Shown: piece after piece, positions 24,339-33,517 of the stretch
How the letters are laid out: the number at the start of each line of letters is the position of its first letter
How positions within the stretch are numbered: position 1 is the first letter of the stretch
Assembly (NCBI GenBank): GCA_965200505.1
Contig: OZ241343.1
Span: 1,054,001-1,118,000 of the forward strand
DNA from: VXNE01 sp965200505
GTDB lineage: Bacteria; Pseudomonadota; Gammaproteobacteria; Pseudomonadales; Azotimanducaceae
Reading direction: 5' to 3'
DNA length: 64,000 bases
The notes under the pieces: generated by a model
Databases searched by the model: none
Seen by the model: the letters and a program-made list of their open reading frames with translations, nothing else
What the model was told of the DNA's origin: nothing
Made by a program: the position numbers and the translations under genes

Positions 24339-25004
24339 TCAAGCCACGGCGCGGGCCGGCCCCAAGCTGCTCTGAATGAAGAGCTGCCCGTCGCGCCGAT
24401 ACACGGCGAGGGCATCCAAGAACTCGACGGCGCCACGCGCCGGCGGCTCGCCGAGCAGCTGATCGCGCACCAACAGCACGGTGAGGTCGTGCGAGACACA
24501 GAGATCAATCTGCTTGGCTGCCATCGCGCCCTCCACCTTGGACGCGCAGATGTCGAGCACGAGGCGCGCGGCCATGCCCGCCGGCATCATCACGTCCTTG
24601 GGCAAATCGCCGGCCACCCAACGGTCCACGAAGCCGCCGAGGCCCTCGGCATCACCCATGGCGCGGAACATCTTCATCTGATCCAGCACATAGAAGACGC
24701 CCAAGCCCTCCACGGGGCGCACGCGAGTGGTGGCGCCGCCCTTCGAGGCGTGGCCCAAGAGCGCCAGCTGGGCCGTCTCCAAACAGCGTTCCGGCGGGGA
24801 GGCATAGCCGCGCAGGGTGTATTCCTTCGGCAGCAGCTCACCGAAGCGCCGCGCCAAATCCCGGCCTTCGTCCGTCAAGGGGTTCACCAAGTCGTGGACG
24901 TTGGGGTTGAACTCGCGGGCGGAATGGCGCTGCAAGAGGGCGATGTGATCCACGCCGCCCGCGGCGAGCTCCCGCACCAACGCAATGGTGGCATCGCCGT
25001 ACAT
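24339..25004 (-). CDS. Histidine phosphatase superfamily protein
   Basis: 221 residues. The N-terminal phosphohistidine motif is altered to 'LLQRHSAREFNP' (RHS in place of RHG), with later 'YASPPERCLETAQLAL' and 'LCVSHDLTVLLVRD' supplying the second His. This arrangement matches branch-2-like/acid-phosphatase members without a signal peptide. Substrate unknown. Convergent with the glycosylase gene and divergent from the SDR gene. Confidence 0.8.
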   Translation of the reverse strand: MYGDATIALVRELAAGGVDHIALLQRHSAREFNPNVHDLVNPLTDEGRDLARRFGELLPKEYTLRGYASPPERCLETAQLALLGHASKGGATTRVRPVEGLGVFYVLDQMKMFRAMGDAEGLGGFVDRWVAGDLPKDVMMPAGMAARLVLDICASKVEGAMAAKQIDLCVSHDLTVLLVRDQLLGEPPARGAVEFLDALAVYRRDGQLFIQSSLGPARAVA

Positions 25005-25205
25005 TCGCCTTTAGTATGCCATGCCAATTCACGGGGCGAAGCTCGCCCGCGGGACGATGTGGGCAGTGCCATGCGCCCGTCACGTGGGGCTGGGCGTTCT
25101 TGTGGCGCGGTGGTTTGGCAAGCCGGCCAATGAACGCGGCTCGAAACCCGCGACGCTTCGCCGCTCTCGACACAAGCCATCCTGCATGCAAGGGGGAGAC
25201 AACCA

Positions 25206-26126
25206 ATGGGACGTTTGGACGACAAAATCGCCGTGGTCACCGGCGCCGGCCGGGGCATCGGGCGGGAGATCGCGCTGACGCTGGCCGGGGAAGGCGCGAG
25301 CGTGGTGGTGAACGACTTGGGCGGCGCCACGGACGGCACCGGCGGCGGCGCCATCGCCGAGGAAGTGGCGGGCGAGATTCGCGCCGCCGGCGGCAAGGCG
25401 GCCGCCAACACCGAATCCGTGGCGACGGTAGAGGGCGGCCAATCGCTGCTGCAAACCGCCGTCGACCACTTCGGCGGCATGGACATCCTCGTCAACAACG
25501 CCGGCATCCTGCGCGACAAATCCATCTTCAACATGGAAGAATCCGATTGGGACGCCGTGATCGCCGTCCACCTGAAAGGCCACTACTGCTGCTCGCGGCC
25601 TTTCGCCAAGTACATCCGCGAAACCAGTCGGCGGGGCACGCGCATCATCAACTTCTCCAGCGTCTCCGGCCTCTTCGGCAACTTCGGCCAAGCCAACTAC
25701 GGCGCCGCCAAGGCCGGCATCGCCGGCTTCTCGCGGGTGCTGGCCATCGAGCTGGCCAAGTATGGCTGCACCGTGAACACCATCTCCCCGGGCGCCCTCA
25801 CGCGGATGACGATTCCGCTGCGGGAAGCGCGGGGCGAGCAAACCTCAGAGCAGGACATGGCCGCCGGGGGGCCGCAACACATCGCGCCGGTGGTGGCATG
25901 GCTCTGCACGGAAGCCGCGGCGGGCATTTCCAGCCAGATCATCCACTGCGCCAGCGGTTTGGTCGGCATCATGCAGCAACCCGCCATCATCAAGAGCTTC
26001 GAGAAGCCGAATGGCGGCCTCTGGACCCTGGATGAACTGGACGACCACATGCCGGCGCTCATCGAGGCGAAGCAGGCGAACGACACGGCGGCGAAGGAAG
26101 GCGGCGGCGCGATGGCGATTGGCTGA
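25206..26126 (+). CDS. Short-chain dehydrogenase/reductase (FabG-like, long form)
   Basis: 306 residues; GGGGGAG at 25192-25198 supports ATG 25206. The cofactor motif is 'VVTGAGRGIGRE', then 'LVNNAGILRD', catalytic Ser in 'INFSSVSGLFG' and 'YGAAK'. The length and the C-terminal extension (from about 245, 'EKPNGGLWTLDELDDH') fit the SDR group related to multifunctional beta-oxidation enzymes. The substrate is probably a 3-hydroxyacyl-CoA or similar, but this is inference. Confidence 0.88.
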   Translation: MGRLDDKIAVVTGAGRGIGREIALTLAGEGASVVVNDLGGATDGTGGGAIAEEVAGEIRAAGGKAAANTESVATVEGGQSLLQTAVDHFGGMDILVNNAGILRDKSIFNMEESDWDAVIAVHLKGHYCCSRPFAKYIRETSRRGTRIINFSSVSGLFGNFGQANYGAAKAGIAGFSRVLAIELAKYGCTVNTISPGALTRMTIPLREARGEQTSEQDMAAGGPQHIAPVVAWLCTEAAAGISSQIIHCASGLVGIMQQPAIIKSFEKPNGGLWTLDELDDHMPALIEAKQANDTAAKEGGGAMAIG

Positions 26127-26174
26127 CCATCTTGAAGGTGGAGGGCCAGCTGGCCGGTATCGGCGCACCACGCT

Positions 26175-27851
26175 TTGGTGCAGCCGGAGTTGCCGCATGA
26201 CGACACCAAGGCGCGGCATCGGCACGTGAAACTGCGCTACGAAACGTCGGCGAGGAAGTTGCGCGGGGGCTACTACACAACAGCCCCCTTGGTCGATTGG
26301 TGCCTCGACCGTGTGGCCGACCTCGCGCACTCCCCGCCACGACGTTGGTTGGAGCCAGCCGCCGGCGATGGCGCTTTCATTCGTGGTTTGGCGCGGTTGC
26401 AGCTACGTCGGCGGCTATCGAAGGTAGAGCTGCATGCCATCGAGCTGAACCCTGCTGAGGCGGGGGTGTGCGAGGCCACACTGCGCGAGTGCGACCTATC
26501 CGGGCGGGTCGTGAACGACACCTTTTTCTCATGGGCGTCGTCTCAACAACCTTGCTTTGACGCCGTGGTGGGCAATCCGCCCTTTGTCCGATACCAGTTC
26601 GTGGGATCGGAAGACAGGCAGCTTGCCGAGGCCCTCACATCTCGCCTAGGGCTGAAGTTGCGTGGGGTCTCGAACCTTTGGATTCCCTTCGCGCTCATCA
26701 GCCTGTCGTTGCTGCGGCCCGGTGGCGCCTTCGCGCTCGTGCTGCCCAGTGAGCTATTCTGCACGGTCTCTGGCGGGTTGTTCCGCGCCTTCGCAATCCG
26801 CAACTTCAAATCGCTGCAAGTGGACTTGTTTCCCCGCCAGACCTTTCCTGGCATCTTGCAGGACGTCGTCGTAGTCAGCGGGATGCGCGCTCACCGTAAG
26901 GCCGCCCACCGGTCAATCACCTTCCGTGAACATCACAGCACCCGACCGGTGCGCTGGCGCCACCGTGTGCCAGCATCGCCCGAGTCTTGGCAGCGCTACT
27001 TGCTGGCACCCGGCGAAGTTCAAGCGTTCAACGATGCATGCCGATTGCCGGGCATGTCCCGGCTGGGCACCGTCGCGTCAATGGAGGTATCGATAGTCAC
27101 AGGCGCCAATCCTTTCTTCACGGTCGACGACGCAACAATGGCCCGATACGAGTTGCAGCCTTGGTCCAAGCCGCTGCTCGCTCGAAGCGCGGATGCGCCT
27201 GGCATCATCTTTGCCCAAGTGGACCATGACAAAGCGCGGCAACGAGGCAGTCGTGCATGGCTTCTTGACTTTTCCACGCAGCATCCAGAACCAAACGGTC
27301 ATGGACGAGCCCGCGAGTATCTCGCCAAGGGTGAAGAGTTGGGACTCCACGAACGCTACAAGTGCCGAATTCGATCTCCTTGGTATCGTGTTCCGCACAT
27401 CAAGCCTGGCCGGCTGATGATGCCTAAACGTGCCCACCGGCATCATAGACTGTTGCTCAATCGCGCAAACGTGTTGACAACGGATACGGTCTATCGGGGC
27501 GAGATGCTCACCTTGTTCGGAAGACACGAGGCGGATCTCGTTGCCGGCTTCCAGAACACCTTGACACTGCTCTCCGGCGAAATCGAGGGTAGGACGTACG
27601 GCGGAGGCGTCCTCGAACTCGTGCCGTCCGAAATAGCTCGGCTGCAAGTACCATTGGTTTCGACGGCGCATCTGCTTCCGCAGCTTGATGCGGCAAGTCG
27701 CCGCATTGGCGGCCGACAGGTTGACGACGGCCGGTTGATCGAATTGACGGACAAGGAACTCTGCGCCCAGATCCCCAACTATGCCGCTCTCCTGCCTACC
27801 CTGCGAAGCGCCCGGGCTCGACTCATGCAGCGGCGCATCGCCAATCCCTAA
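26175..27851 (+). CDS. Type II DNA methyltransferase, N6-adenine, TaqI/Eco57I-like
   Basis: 558 residues from TTG 26175 (GTG 26178 also fits). Motif X/I appears as 'RGGYYTTAPLVDWCLD' and 'WLEPAAGDGAFIRG' (59-71), and motif IV 'NPPF' is at 134-137 ('VVGNPPFVRYQF'). This SAM-before-catalysis order and NPPF indicate an N6-adenine gamma-type enzyme. The C-terminal ~300 residues are the target-recognition part. The stop overlaps the stop of the opposite-strand nuclease by 4 bp. GC is lower than in neighbours, consistent with acquisition. Confidence 0.88.
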   Translation: MVQPELPHDDTKARHRHVKLRYETSARKLRGGYYTTAPLVDWCLDRVADLAHSPPRRWLEPAAGDGAFIRGLARLQLRRRLSKVELHAIELNPAEAGVCEATLRECDLSGRVVNDTFFSWASSQQPCFDAVVGNPPFVRYQFVGSEDRQLAEALTSRLGLKLRGVSNLWIPFALISLSLLRPGGAFALVLPSELFCTVSGGLFRAFAIRNFKSLQVDLFPRQTFPGILQDVVVVSGMRAHRKAAHRSITFREHHSTRPVRWRHRVPASPESWQRYLLAPGEVQAFNDACRLPGMSRLGTVASMEVSIVTGANPFFTVDDATMARYELQPWSKPLLARSADAPGIIFAQVDHDKARQRGSRAWLLDFSTQHPEPNGHGRAREYLAKGEELGLHERYKCRIRSPWYRVPHIKPGRLMMPKRAHRHHRLLLNRANVLTTDTVYRGEMLTLFGRHEADLVAGFQNTLTLLSGEIEGRTYGGGVLELVPSEIARLQVPLVSTAHLLPQLDAASRRIGGRQVDDGRLIELTDKELCAQIPNYAALLPTLRSARARLMQRRIANP

Positions 27852-29062
27852 CCACGTCGTACCGTTCCTTGACGCGACTTTGAACGGCGCGGTGTCCAGC
27901 GGGGCCTTTGCTCGTTGATTCGCAACCAATACTCCCCACGGTCATCCAGTTCGATGCTCACCCATTTGCCTACTTGGCTGTTGCGCCGCAGCCACTGGCC
28001 GATCTCCGCACCCCAAGACAATACCGTCACTACATTGCGCTGATTTGCGGCTCGATGTGGCGCGTGGTCGATCAGCAGAGTCATCCTGCCGAATCTCGCA
28101 CCCTTCACCCGGACGTTAAACGGAACGTGAGACTCCTCGTACTGCTTGGCCCCTCGGATGGAGGTGACCCAGTTCTTGCTGCCGAACATCACCTGCCTGA
28201 ACCAAGTGGCTTGATCGATGTCGTGGCCTGCCTGTCCAAGCCGCAGCTTACCGGTGGGATGGGTGCCTGTACCCGTCTGCAGGGCATCAGATGCGGATAG
28301 TTGCTTGCACCAGCGCAGAACGATTCGGCGACGCCGAGTGCGCACGCCGTCGAGCAGTTCAGACTCGCCATCCGGCGGTTCCGAGAGAGCACTGGCGGGT
28401 GGCTGCCAGCGCCGAAGTCTGGTTCCCCGGACACTCTGCGTGGTCCCGGAGTGGCGCCGCAGGGTGGCAAAACGACGTCGCTGGGTTCCTCTATCAACGA
28501 GAATGCCATCGGCCCGCAACTGGAGAGCATCATCGAGACTCCGTACCTGAAAGATCCCCCGCTCTGATGCATTACGCCACCAGTCGGTCCCTTGTTCTAT
28601 CTGTCTCAATACTTTTCTCGTCAGCGCATTGCTCGACGAGAGCTCGAGCCACGCCTCAACATTAGTGCCCAGCGCCGCCACGGTGAGGTTGGCGGAGCCC
28701 ACCATGGCCACGGCGGAGCCGTCGGATCGAACAACGTGTGCGACCTTCGGGTGGAACAGAGCATCATGCAGCGCGACGACCGTCAAGCCACTCTCCGCAC
28801 CGGCAGTGGTGATCGACAAGACCGACTCGACATCTTCCATCGTCAGCGGATCGGTGACATTCGAGCCCAATACAAGGCGGACTGGCTTACCTGACGTTGC
28901 CATGCTTGTCAGCACCGGTGCGTACTTTATCAGGGCGCTGAATCGGAAGAAGCCAAACTGACCACGAAATGCGCGGGCACCCTTGATGAGATGCTCGTCG
29001 AACCAGTCGCCGGGACAGACGTCGGGGTCACCTGTGGCGCTGTCTTGAAATCGAAGAGTCAC
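27848..29062 (-). CDS. PLD-family restriction endonuclease (BfiI-like)
   Basis: 404 residues from GTG 29062. One phospholipase-D-type active site is seen: H104-x-K106 in 'ALFHPKVAHVV' and N125 in 'MVGSANLTVAA'. BfiI, which also has a single HxK per chain at nearly the same residues and works as a dimer without metal, is the closest functional model. The C-terminal ~170 residues, after a basic linker, could be a DNA-recognition domain. It is convergent with the methyltransferase, sharing 4 bp at the stops. Cleavage specificity is unknown. Confidence 0.72.
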   Translation of the reverse strand: MTLRFQDSATGDPDVCPGDWFDEHLIKGARAFRGQFGFFRFSALIKYAPVLTSMATSGKPVRLVLGSNVTDPLTMEDVESVLSITTAGAESGLTVVALHDALFHPKVAHVVRSDGSAVAMVGSANLTVAALGTNVEAWLELSSSNALTRKVLRQIEQGTDWWRNASERGIFQVRSLDDALQLRADGILVDRGTQRRRFATLRRHSGTTQSVRGTRLRRWQPPASALSEPPDGESELLDGVRTRRRRIVLRWCKQLSASDALQTGTGTHPTGKLRLGQAGHDIDQATWFRQVMFGSKNWVTSIRGAKQYEESHVPFNVRVKGARFGRMTLLIDHAPHRAANQRNVVTVLSWGAEIGQWLRRNSQVGKWVSIELDDRGEYWLRINEQRPRWTPRRSKSRQGTVRRG

Positions 29063-29114
29063 GGCACTGGTCCAGCATGTAAGATAGCCACCATAGGTTC
29101 GGGCCCGATTTCAC

Positions 29115-30515
29115 TTACGGCCCCCCGAGCTTCTTCACGAACTTCTCGCGGATGCCGCCGAAGCCGCCGTTGGACATGATGACGACGTGGCACGGGCGGC
29201 GGCGCGGGCGGGTGAAGCGGTTCACGATGCGGTCCACGTCGTCTGCCACCGTGGCCGGCACCACGCTGTCGCGCACCACATCCATCAAATCCCACTTGAG
29301 GTTCGGGCCGCGGAACCAGATGGCCTCGTTCGCCGCGGCGCAGCATGTCGCCAAATCGTGGCGCAAGGCACCTAAGGACATGGTGTGGGTGCGCGGCTCC
29401 ACCACCGCGATGATCTGCTCGTTGCCGACGCGCCGGCGCAGCCCCTCCAACGTGGTGCGGATGGCGGTTGGATGGTGTGCGAAGTCGTCATATACGCACA
29501 ACGCGCCGCGCCGAGCGATCACCTCCATGCGGCGCTTCACGCCCTGGAACGCGGACAGCGCAGCCACCGCCACTGCGGCCGGCACCCCGGCGTGGTGCGC
29601 CGCGGCAATCGCGGCCAGCGCGTTGGCGACGTTGTGCTCGCCGGTTAGCGGCCACGACACCCGGCCGCAGTTGGCATCGTTCAGCATCACGTCGAAGGCG
29701 CTGCCATCCGCCGCCACATTGGCCGCCAGCCACCACTCGCCGCTGTCACCCTCGAAGGCGCGGCGTGGCGGCTGCCCCGCCCCGAAGCGCGCCACCGGCG
29801 TCCAGCAACCTTGCCGCAACACCTTGTCCACCGCCGGGTCCCGCGTGGGGGCGACGATGAGGCCATCGCCCGGCACGGTGCGGATGAGGTGGTGGAACTG
29901 CGTTTGGATGGCGCGCAGGCTGTCGAAGATGTCCGCGTGGTCGTACTCCAGATTGTTGATGACCAGCGTGCGCGGACGGTAATGCACGAATTTGGAGCGA
30001 CGGTCGAAGTACGAGGTGTCGTATTCGTCCGCCTCCACCACGAAGAACGGCGCCGAACCCAGCCGGGCGGACTCGCCGAAATCGCGCGGCACACCGCCGA
30101 CCATGAATCCGGGCGCCAAACCGGCATGGGCCAAGATGGCCGCCACCATGCTGGCGGTGGTCGTCTTGCCGTGGGTGCCGGACACGGCGAGCACCCAGCG
30201 CTCCCGCAGCACCGCGCCGCCGAGCCACTCGGCGCCCGAAACGTACGGCAGGTTCTCGTTCAGGATGTGTTCGATGGCCGGATGGCCGCGCGGCAGCTGG
30301 GCGTTGCCGATCACCACGAGGTCCGGCGGTGGACGTAGCTGGGCGGGGTCGAAGCCTTCGTGGGCCTCGATGCCCGCCGCCGCCAGTTGATTGCTCATCG
30401 GCGGATAGATGGCGCCGTCTGAACCCGTGACGCGGTAGCCCTTGGCCTTGGCGAGCAGCGCCAAGCCGCCCATGAGGGTGCCGCCGATGCCGAGGAAGTA
30501 GAGGCTGCCGGTCAA
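29115..30515 (-). CDS. mpl: UDP-N-acetylmuramate:L-alanyl-gamma-D-glutamyl-meso-diaminopimelate ligase
   Basis: 466 residues from TTG 30515. The Mur-ligase fold shows an N-terminal 'FLGIGGTLMGGLALLAKAKG', the P-loop 'VSGTHGKTTT' (112-120) and 'LVINNLEYDHADIFDS', which is characteristic of Mpl. It recycles the murein tripeptide by attaching it to UDP-MurNAc. The TTG start overlaps the stop of the Yip1-like gene (TTGA), so the two are translationally coupled. Confidence 0.92.
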   Translation of the reverse strand: MTGSLYFLGIGGTLMGGLALLAKAKGYRVTGSDGAIYPPMSNQLAAAGIEAHEGFDPAQLRPPPDLVVIGNAQLPRGHPAIEHILNENLPYVSGAEWLGGAVLRERWVLAVSGTHGKTTTASMVAAILAHAGLAPGFMVGGVPRDFGESARLGSAPFFVVEADEYDTSYFDRRSKFVHYRPRTLVINNLEYDHADIFDSLRAIQTQFHHLIRTVPGDGLIVAPTRDPAVDKVLRQGCWTPVARFGAGQPPRRAFEGDSGEWWLAANVAADGSAFDVMLNDANCGRVSWPLTGEHNVANALAAIAAAHHAGVPAAVAVAALSAFQGVKRRMEVIARRGALCVYDDFAHHPTAIRTTLEGLRRRVGNEQIIAVVEPRTHTMSLGALRHDLATCCAAANEAIWFRGPNLKWDLMDVVRDSVVPATVADDVDRIVNRFTRPRRRPCHVVIMSNGGFGGIREKFVKKLGGP

Positions 30516-31120
30516 GTGCCGGCCGACGCTTCAGGCTGCACGGCGCCCAACGCGAGCCCTACCACGAAGGTGGCGACCAAGGCCACGCCGAAGGCGATGA
30601 CGACGCCGAACGCCAAGCTGGTGTCGAAGGCTTGCCGATAGATGGAGCCCCACACCACGATCAGCCATAGCTGGAAGACGGCAATGACGAACAGCGGTTG
30701 CAGCGCCTGGAACGGCGCCAACGCCGCCGGCACCAAGCTCAACAGCACATCGCTGCCGGCGAGGGCCGCAAGCGTTGCGGGGAAGCGGCCGGCCTGGCCC
30801 GTGATGTGCAAGCCACCCCAAGTGACCGCGGCCACCACGGCCATGGAGACGACCGCGAGCGCCAGCGCTTGGCCGGCGGAGCCGCCGCCCAGCATCGTGC
30901 CAACGAAGGTGGAGAGCGCGATGTCCGCGACCACCACGGCCACCACGAACCAAGTGTAGGCGGGAATGGCCGCCGGACCGACACGCAGCAGGCAGAGGTT
31001 CCAGAAAAGGTTCAGCACCGCGGCCATGCGGAAATTGTCGCACAATTGGCCCACCATCCACCGCACCATCGCCAGACCGAACCCCATGCCGAGCCAGGCC
31101 CAAGCAGCGCCGAGGAACAT
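30512..31120 (-). CDS. Yip1-like multi-pass membrane protein
   Basis: Up to 202 residues with about five hydrophobic segments and a conserved-looking 'LNLFWNLCLLRVGP'/'LQPLFVIAVFQLWLIVVWG' pattern, the latter typical of the Yip1 domain. The start at 31120 overlaps the divergent phosphofructokinase start by 35 bp; an internal ATG at 31069 would remove the clash. Function unknown. Coupled to mpl. Confidence 0.72.
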   Translation of the reverse strand: MFLGAAWAWLGMGFGLAMVRWMVGQLCDNFRMAAVLNLFWNLCLLRVGPAAIPAYTWFVVAVVVADIALSTFVGTMLGGGSAGQALALAVVSMAVVAAVTWGGLHITGQAGRFPATLAALAGSDVLLSLVPAALAPFQALQPLFVIAVFQLWLIVVWGSIYRQAFDTSLAFGVVIAFGVALVATFVVGLALGAVQPEASAGT

Positions 31121-32363
31121 CTTCTATGCCCAGTCCGGGGGCGTCACGGCGGTCATCAACGCCACCGCCTGTGGCGTCATCGAGACGGCGCGACGCCACG
31201 GCAAGGGGCTCGGCAAGGTGTTCGCCGGCAAGAACGGCATTCTGGGCGCATTGCGTGAGGCGCTCTACGACACCAGCGCCGAGACGGACGCCGCCATCGC
31301 CGCATTGCGCCATACCCCCGGCGGCGCGTTCGGCTCCTGCCGCTACAAGCTCGCGGCCGGCGAAGATGGCGAGCGGCAGTATGCGCGCCTGCTCGACGTG
31401 TTCCGCGCCCACGACATCGGCTACTTCCTTTACAACGGCGGCGGCGACTCGCAGGACACCGCCAACAAGGTGGCCGAGTTGGGAAAGCGACGCGGCTACC
31501 CCATCACCTGCATCGGCATCCCGAAGACCGTGGACAACGACCTGCCCGGCACCGACGCTTGCCCGGGCTTCGGTTCCGTCGCGAAATACGTCGCCGTGGC
31601 CGTGCGCGAGGCCGCCCTGGACATCGCCTCAATGCACGAGACGTCCACCAAGGTGTTCATCCTCGAGGTGATGGGTCGCCACGCCGGTTGGATCGCCGCC
31701 GCCGGCGGCTTGGCCGGGAAGCGCCGCGACGATGCGCCGCATCTCATCTTGTTTCCGGAGGTGGCCTTCGACCCAGAGGGCTTCCTGCAGCGCGTGGCGG
31801 ACACGGTGCGACGCATCGGCTACTGCGTGGTCGTCGCCTCCGAGGGCGCCCGCCACGCGGACGGCACGTTTCTCGCCGAATCCGGCTCGCGGGACGCCTT
31901 TGGTCATGCGCAGTTGGGCGGCGTGGCGCCGCGCCTCGCCCAGCTAGTGAGCGACGAGCTCGGCTTCAAGCACCACTGGGCCGTGGCGGACTACTTGCAA
32001 CGATCGGCGCGCCACATCGCGTCCGCCACGGACGTCGAGCAGGCTTATGCGGTGGGCGAGGCGGCGGTGCGATTCGCCTTGGCCGGCAAGAACGCCGTGA
32101 TGCCGGTGATCGTGCGCGAGGGCGACGAACCGTATCGCTGGCGCATCGGCGAGACGCCCCTGGCGCGGGTGGCCAACCGGGAGCGCAAGCTGCCACGGGC
32201 CTTCATTTCCAGCACCGGCTACGGCATCACCGCCGCGGCGCGACGCTACCTGGCGCCGCTCATCGCCGGCGAAGACCCACCCCCCTACCGCGCCGGCCTG
32301 CCGCAGTACGTCGCGTTGCGCAACGTGTTGGTCAAGCCGCGGCTACCACCGTTCGATGCCTAG
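31086..32363 (+). CDS. pfp: Pyrophosphate-dependent 6-phosphofructokinase
   Basis: 425 residues from ATG 31086. 'NIFYAQSGGVTAVINATACG' opens the fold. The phosphoryl-donor loop reads 'GGGDSQDTANK' (118-128) and the catalytic segment 'IPKTVDNDLPGTD' (145-157); the Lys in PKT is the mark of PPi-dependent enzymes. It interconverts fructose-6-phosphate and fructose-1,6-bisphosphate with PPi and is reversible, fitting a cell with glycolysis and gluconeogenesis through the long GAPDH at 13720. Confidence 0.92.
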   Translation: MPSQAQAAPRNIFYAQSGGVTAVINATACGVIETARRHGKGLGKVFAGKNGILGALREALYDTSAETDAAIAALRHTPGGAFGSCRYKLAAGEDGERQYARLLDVFRAHDIGYFLYNGGGDSQDTANKVAELGKRRGYPITCIGIPKTVDNDLPGTDACPGFGSVAKYVAVAVREAALDIASMHETSTKVFILEVMGRHAGWIAAAGGLAGKRRDDAPHLILFPEVAFDPEGFLQRVADTVRRIGYCVVVASEGARHADGTFLAESGSRDAFGHAQLGGVAPRLAQLVSDELGFKHHWAVADYLQRSARHIASATDVEQAYAVGEAAVRFALAGKNAVMPVIVREGDEPYRWRIGETPLARVANRERKLPRAFISSTGYGITAAARRYLAPLIAGEDPPPYRAGLPQYVALRNVLVKPRLPPFDA

Positions 32364-32507
32364 ATCGGCAGCCAACACTCCACATCTAGTGCCGCCGGGC
32401 CATATTCGGCCATAGATGTAGCGGTCTCGCCCTCTCTTGCCCGTGGGCCATCAGCGGTATAGCCTAGCGCTTGCTGATGAGGTGCCGAGCAATGGCCTCG
32501 GTGATGC

Positions 32508-33122
32508 ATGCTGGCGGAGGGGGGCCACGTGGACGTTCAATTGGCGCTGTTCATCGCAGGCACACTTTTTTTGGTCGCGCTGGCGGCCCGCTTGGTCGCT
32601 GACAGCATCAGGCAGCGACGCCGGCAACCCCTTGAGGTGCGGATCGAGACGGGGACCAATGACGACGACCAAGCCGTCAAAACATTCATCGAGGTCGTGA
32701 GACATGCCACCCGTTCGCTGGTCATTCACGACGATGGCAACTGCATGAAGCGCACATTGTATAACGACCGTGAAGTCATTCAGGCCGTGGAAAGCCGTCT
32801 TGAGGCTTGTCCGGACCTCGTGGTCAAGTGCCTGTTCAATGTGGAAGAAGATCTTGCAATGGTCCACCTTCTGCAGAACAAATACGCGGATAGATTCCAA
32901 GTGAGGTACCGAACCGGGCCTCGCCCTGGCTTCAACGTTCACTACAAGATCGCCGACGCTGGGTGCATCGGCCACTTCTCCGATCACGATTTCGGCGAAG
33001 CGGCACGAGATTATGAGTTGTATGACTGCACCAAAGTCGGGCAAACCGAACGGAACGCAGTGTTCAAGAAATACCTCAAACGCTTTGACAAGGAGTTTCG
33101 CCGCGGCAAGGTCGCCACATGA
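32508..33122 (+). CDS. Membrane-anchored PLD-like protein
   Basis: 204 residues from ATG 32508. Residues 11-31 are one membrane anchor (QLALFIAGTLFLVALAARL). The soluble part has phospholipase-D-like strands ('ATRSLVIHDDGN', 'LVVKCLFNVEED') and a single HxK: H145-Y-K147 ('FNVHYKIADAGCIGHFSDHD'), with H160 where an Asn/Ser usually lies. Base composition is lower in GC than the flanks. It overlaps the next gene by 4 bp (ATGA). A nuclease or lipid-active enzyme is possible; activity is inferred. Confidence 0.55.
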   Translation: MLAEGGHVDVQLALFIAGTLFLVALAARLVADSIRQRRRQPLEVRIETGTNDDDQAVKTFIEVVRHATRSLVIHDDGNCMKRTLYNDREVIQAVESRLEACPDLVVKCLFNVEEDLAMVHLLQNKYADRFQVRYRTGPRPGFNVHYKIADAGCIGHFSDHDFGEAARDYELYDCTKVGQTERNAVFKKYLKRFDKEFRRGKVAT

Positions 33123-33502
33123 CCTGGGGCGCATTGCCACCGGTTGGCCTCTACGTCGTGCTCGCGATGGTCATGACTTGGTGTGCAATTCTCACAACCG
33201 AACTTCGGGAGGTTCGCGCCAAAAAGAAGCACTCCGAGAAACTATTGGAGCAGGCATCACGCCTGCGGCTCTTTGCCACGAACGTTCTGGACGTCGCTCG
33301 AATCGGATTGTTTCAGATCGTAGCTTTCTTGGTAGTAGCAGCTTTTGAGCCGGCCCGCAGGTTGGCCGTCGAAGGCGGGTTGGTTGATGTCTGGGAGATC
33401 CTTCACTTGGCGATACACGTTGCTGCGATTCTGAGCTTGTACGAGCTGTTGAGGAGGTGGTTGGACAAGGGACAACTCAATTCGCAGTCGCGCCATGTCT
33501 AG
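33119..33502 (+). CDS. Small membrane protein coupled to the PLD-like protein
   Basis: 127 residues. Hydrophobic segments are near 9-27, 60-77 and 92-112, with a basic Lys/Glu-rich helix between the first two ('LREVRAKKKHSEKLLEQ') that could form a coiled coil. ATG 33119 overlaps the upstream stop. Not recognised. Together with the PLD-like gene it forms an isolated two-gene module between housekeeping genes. Confidence 0.6.
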   Translation: MTWGALPPVGLYVVLAMVMTWCAILTTELREVRAKKKHSEKLLEQASRLRLFATNVLDVARIGLFQIVAFLVVAAFEPARRLAVEGGLVDVWEILHLAIHVAAILSLYELLRRWLDKGQLNSQSRHV

Positions 33503-33517
33503 GAACGAATAGCCCGC

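Noticed and set aside
23012..24508. Reverse-strand ORF of 498 codons
   Set aside because: Antisense to the YcaQ-like gene, with no recognisable domain.
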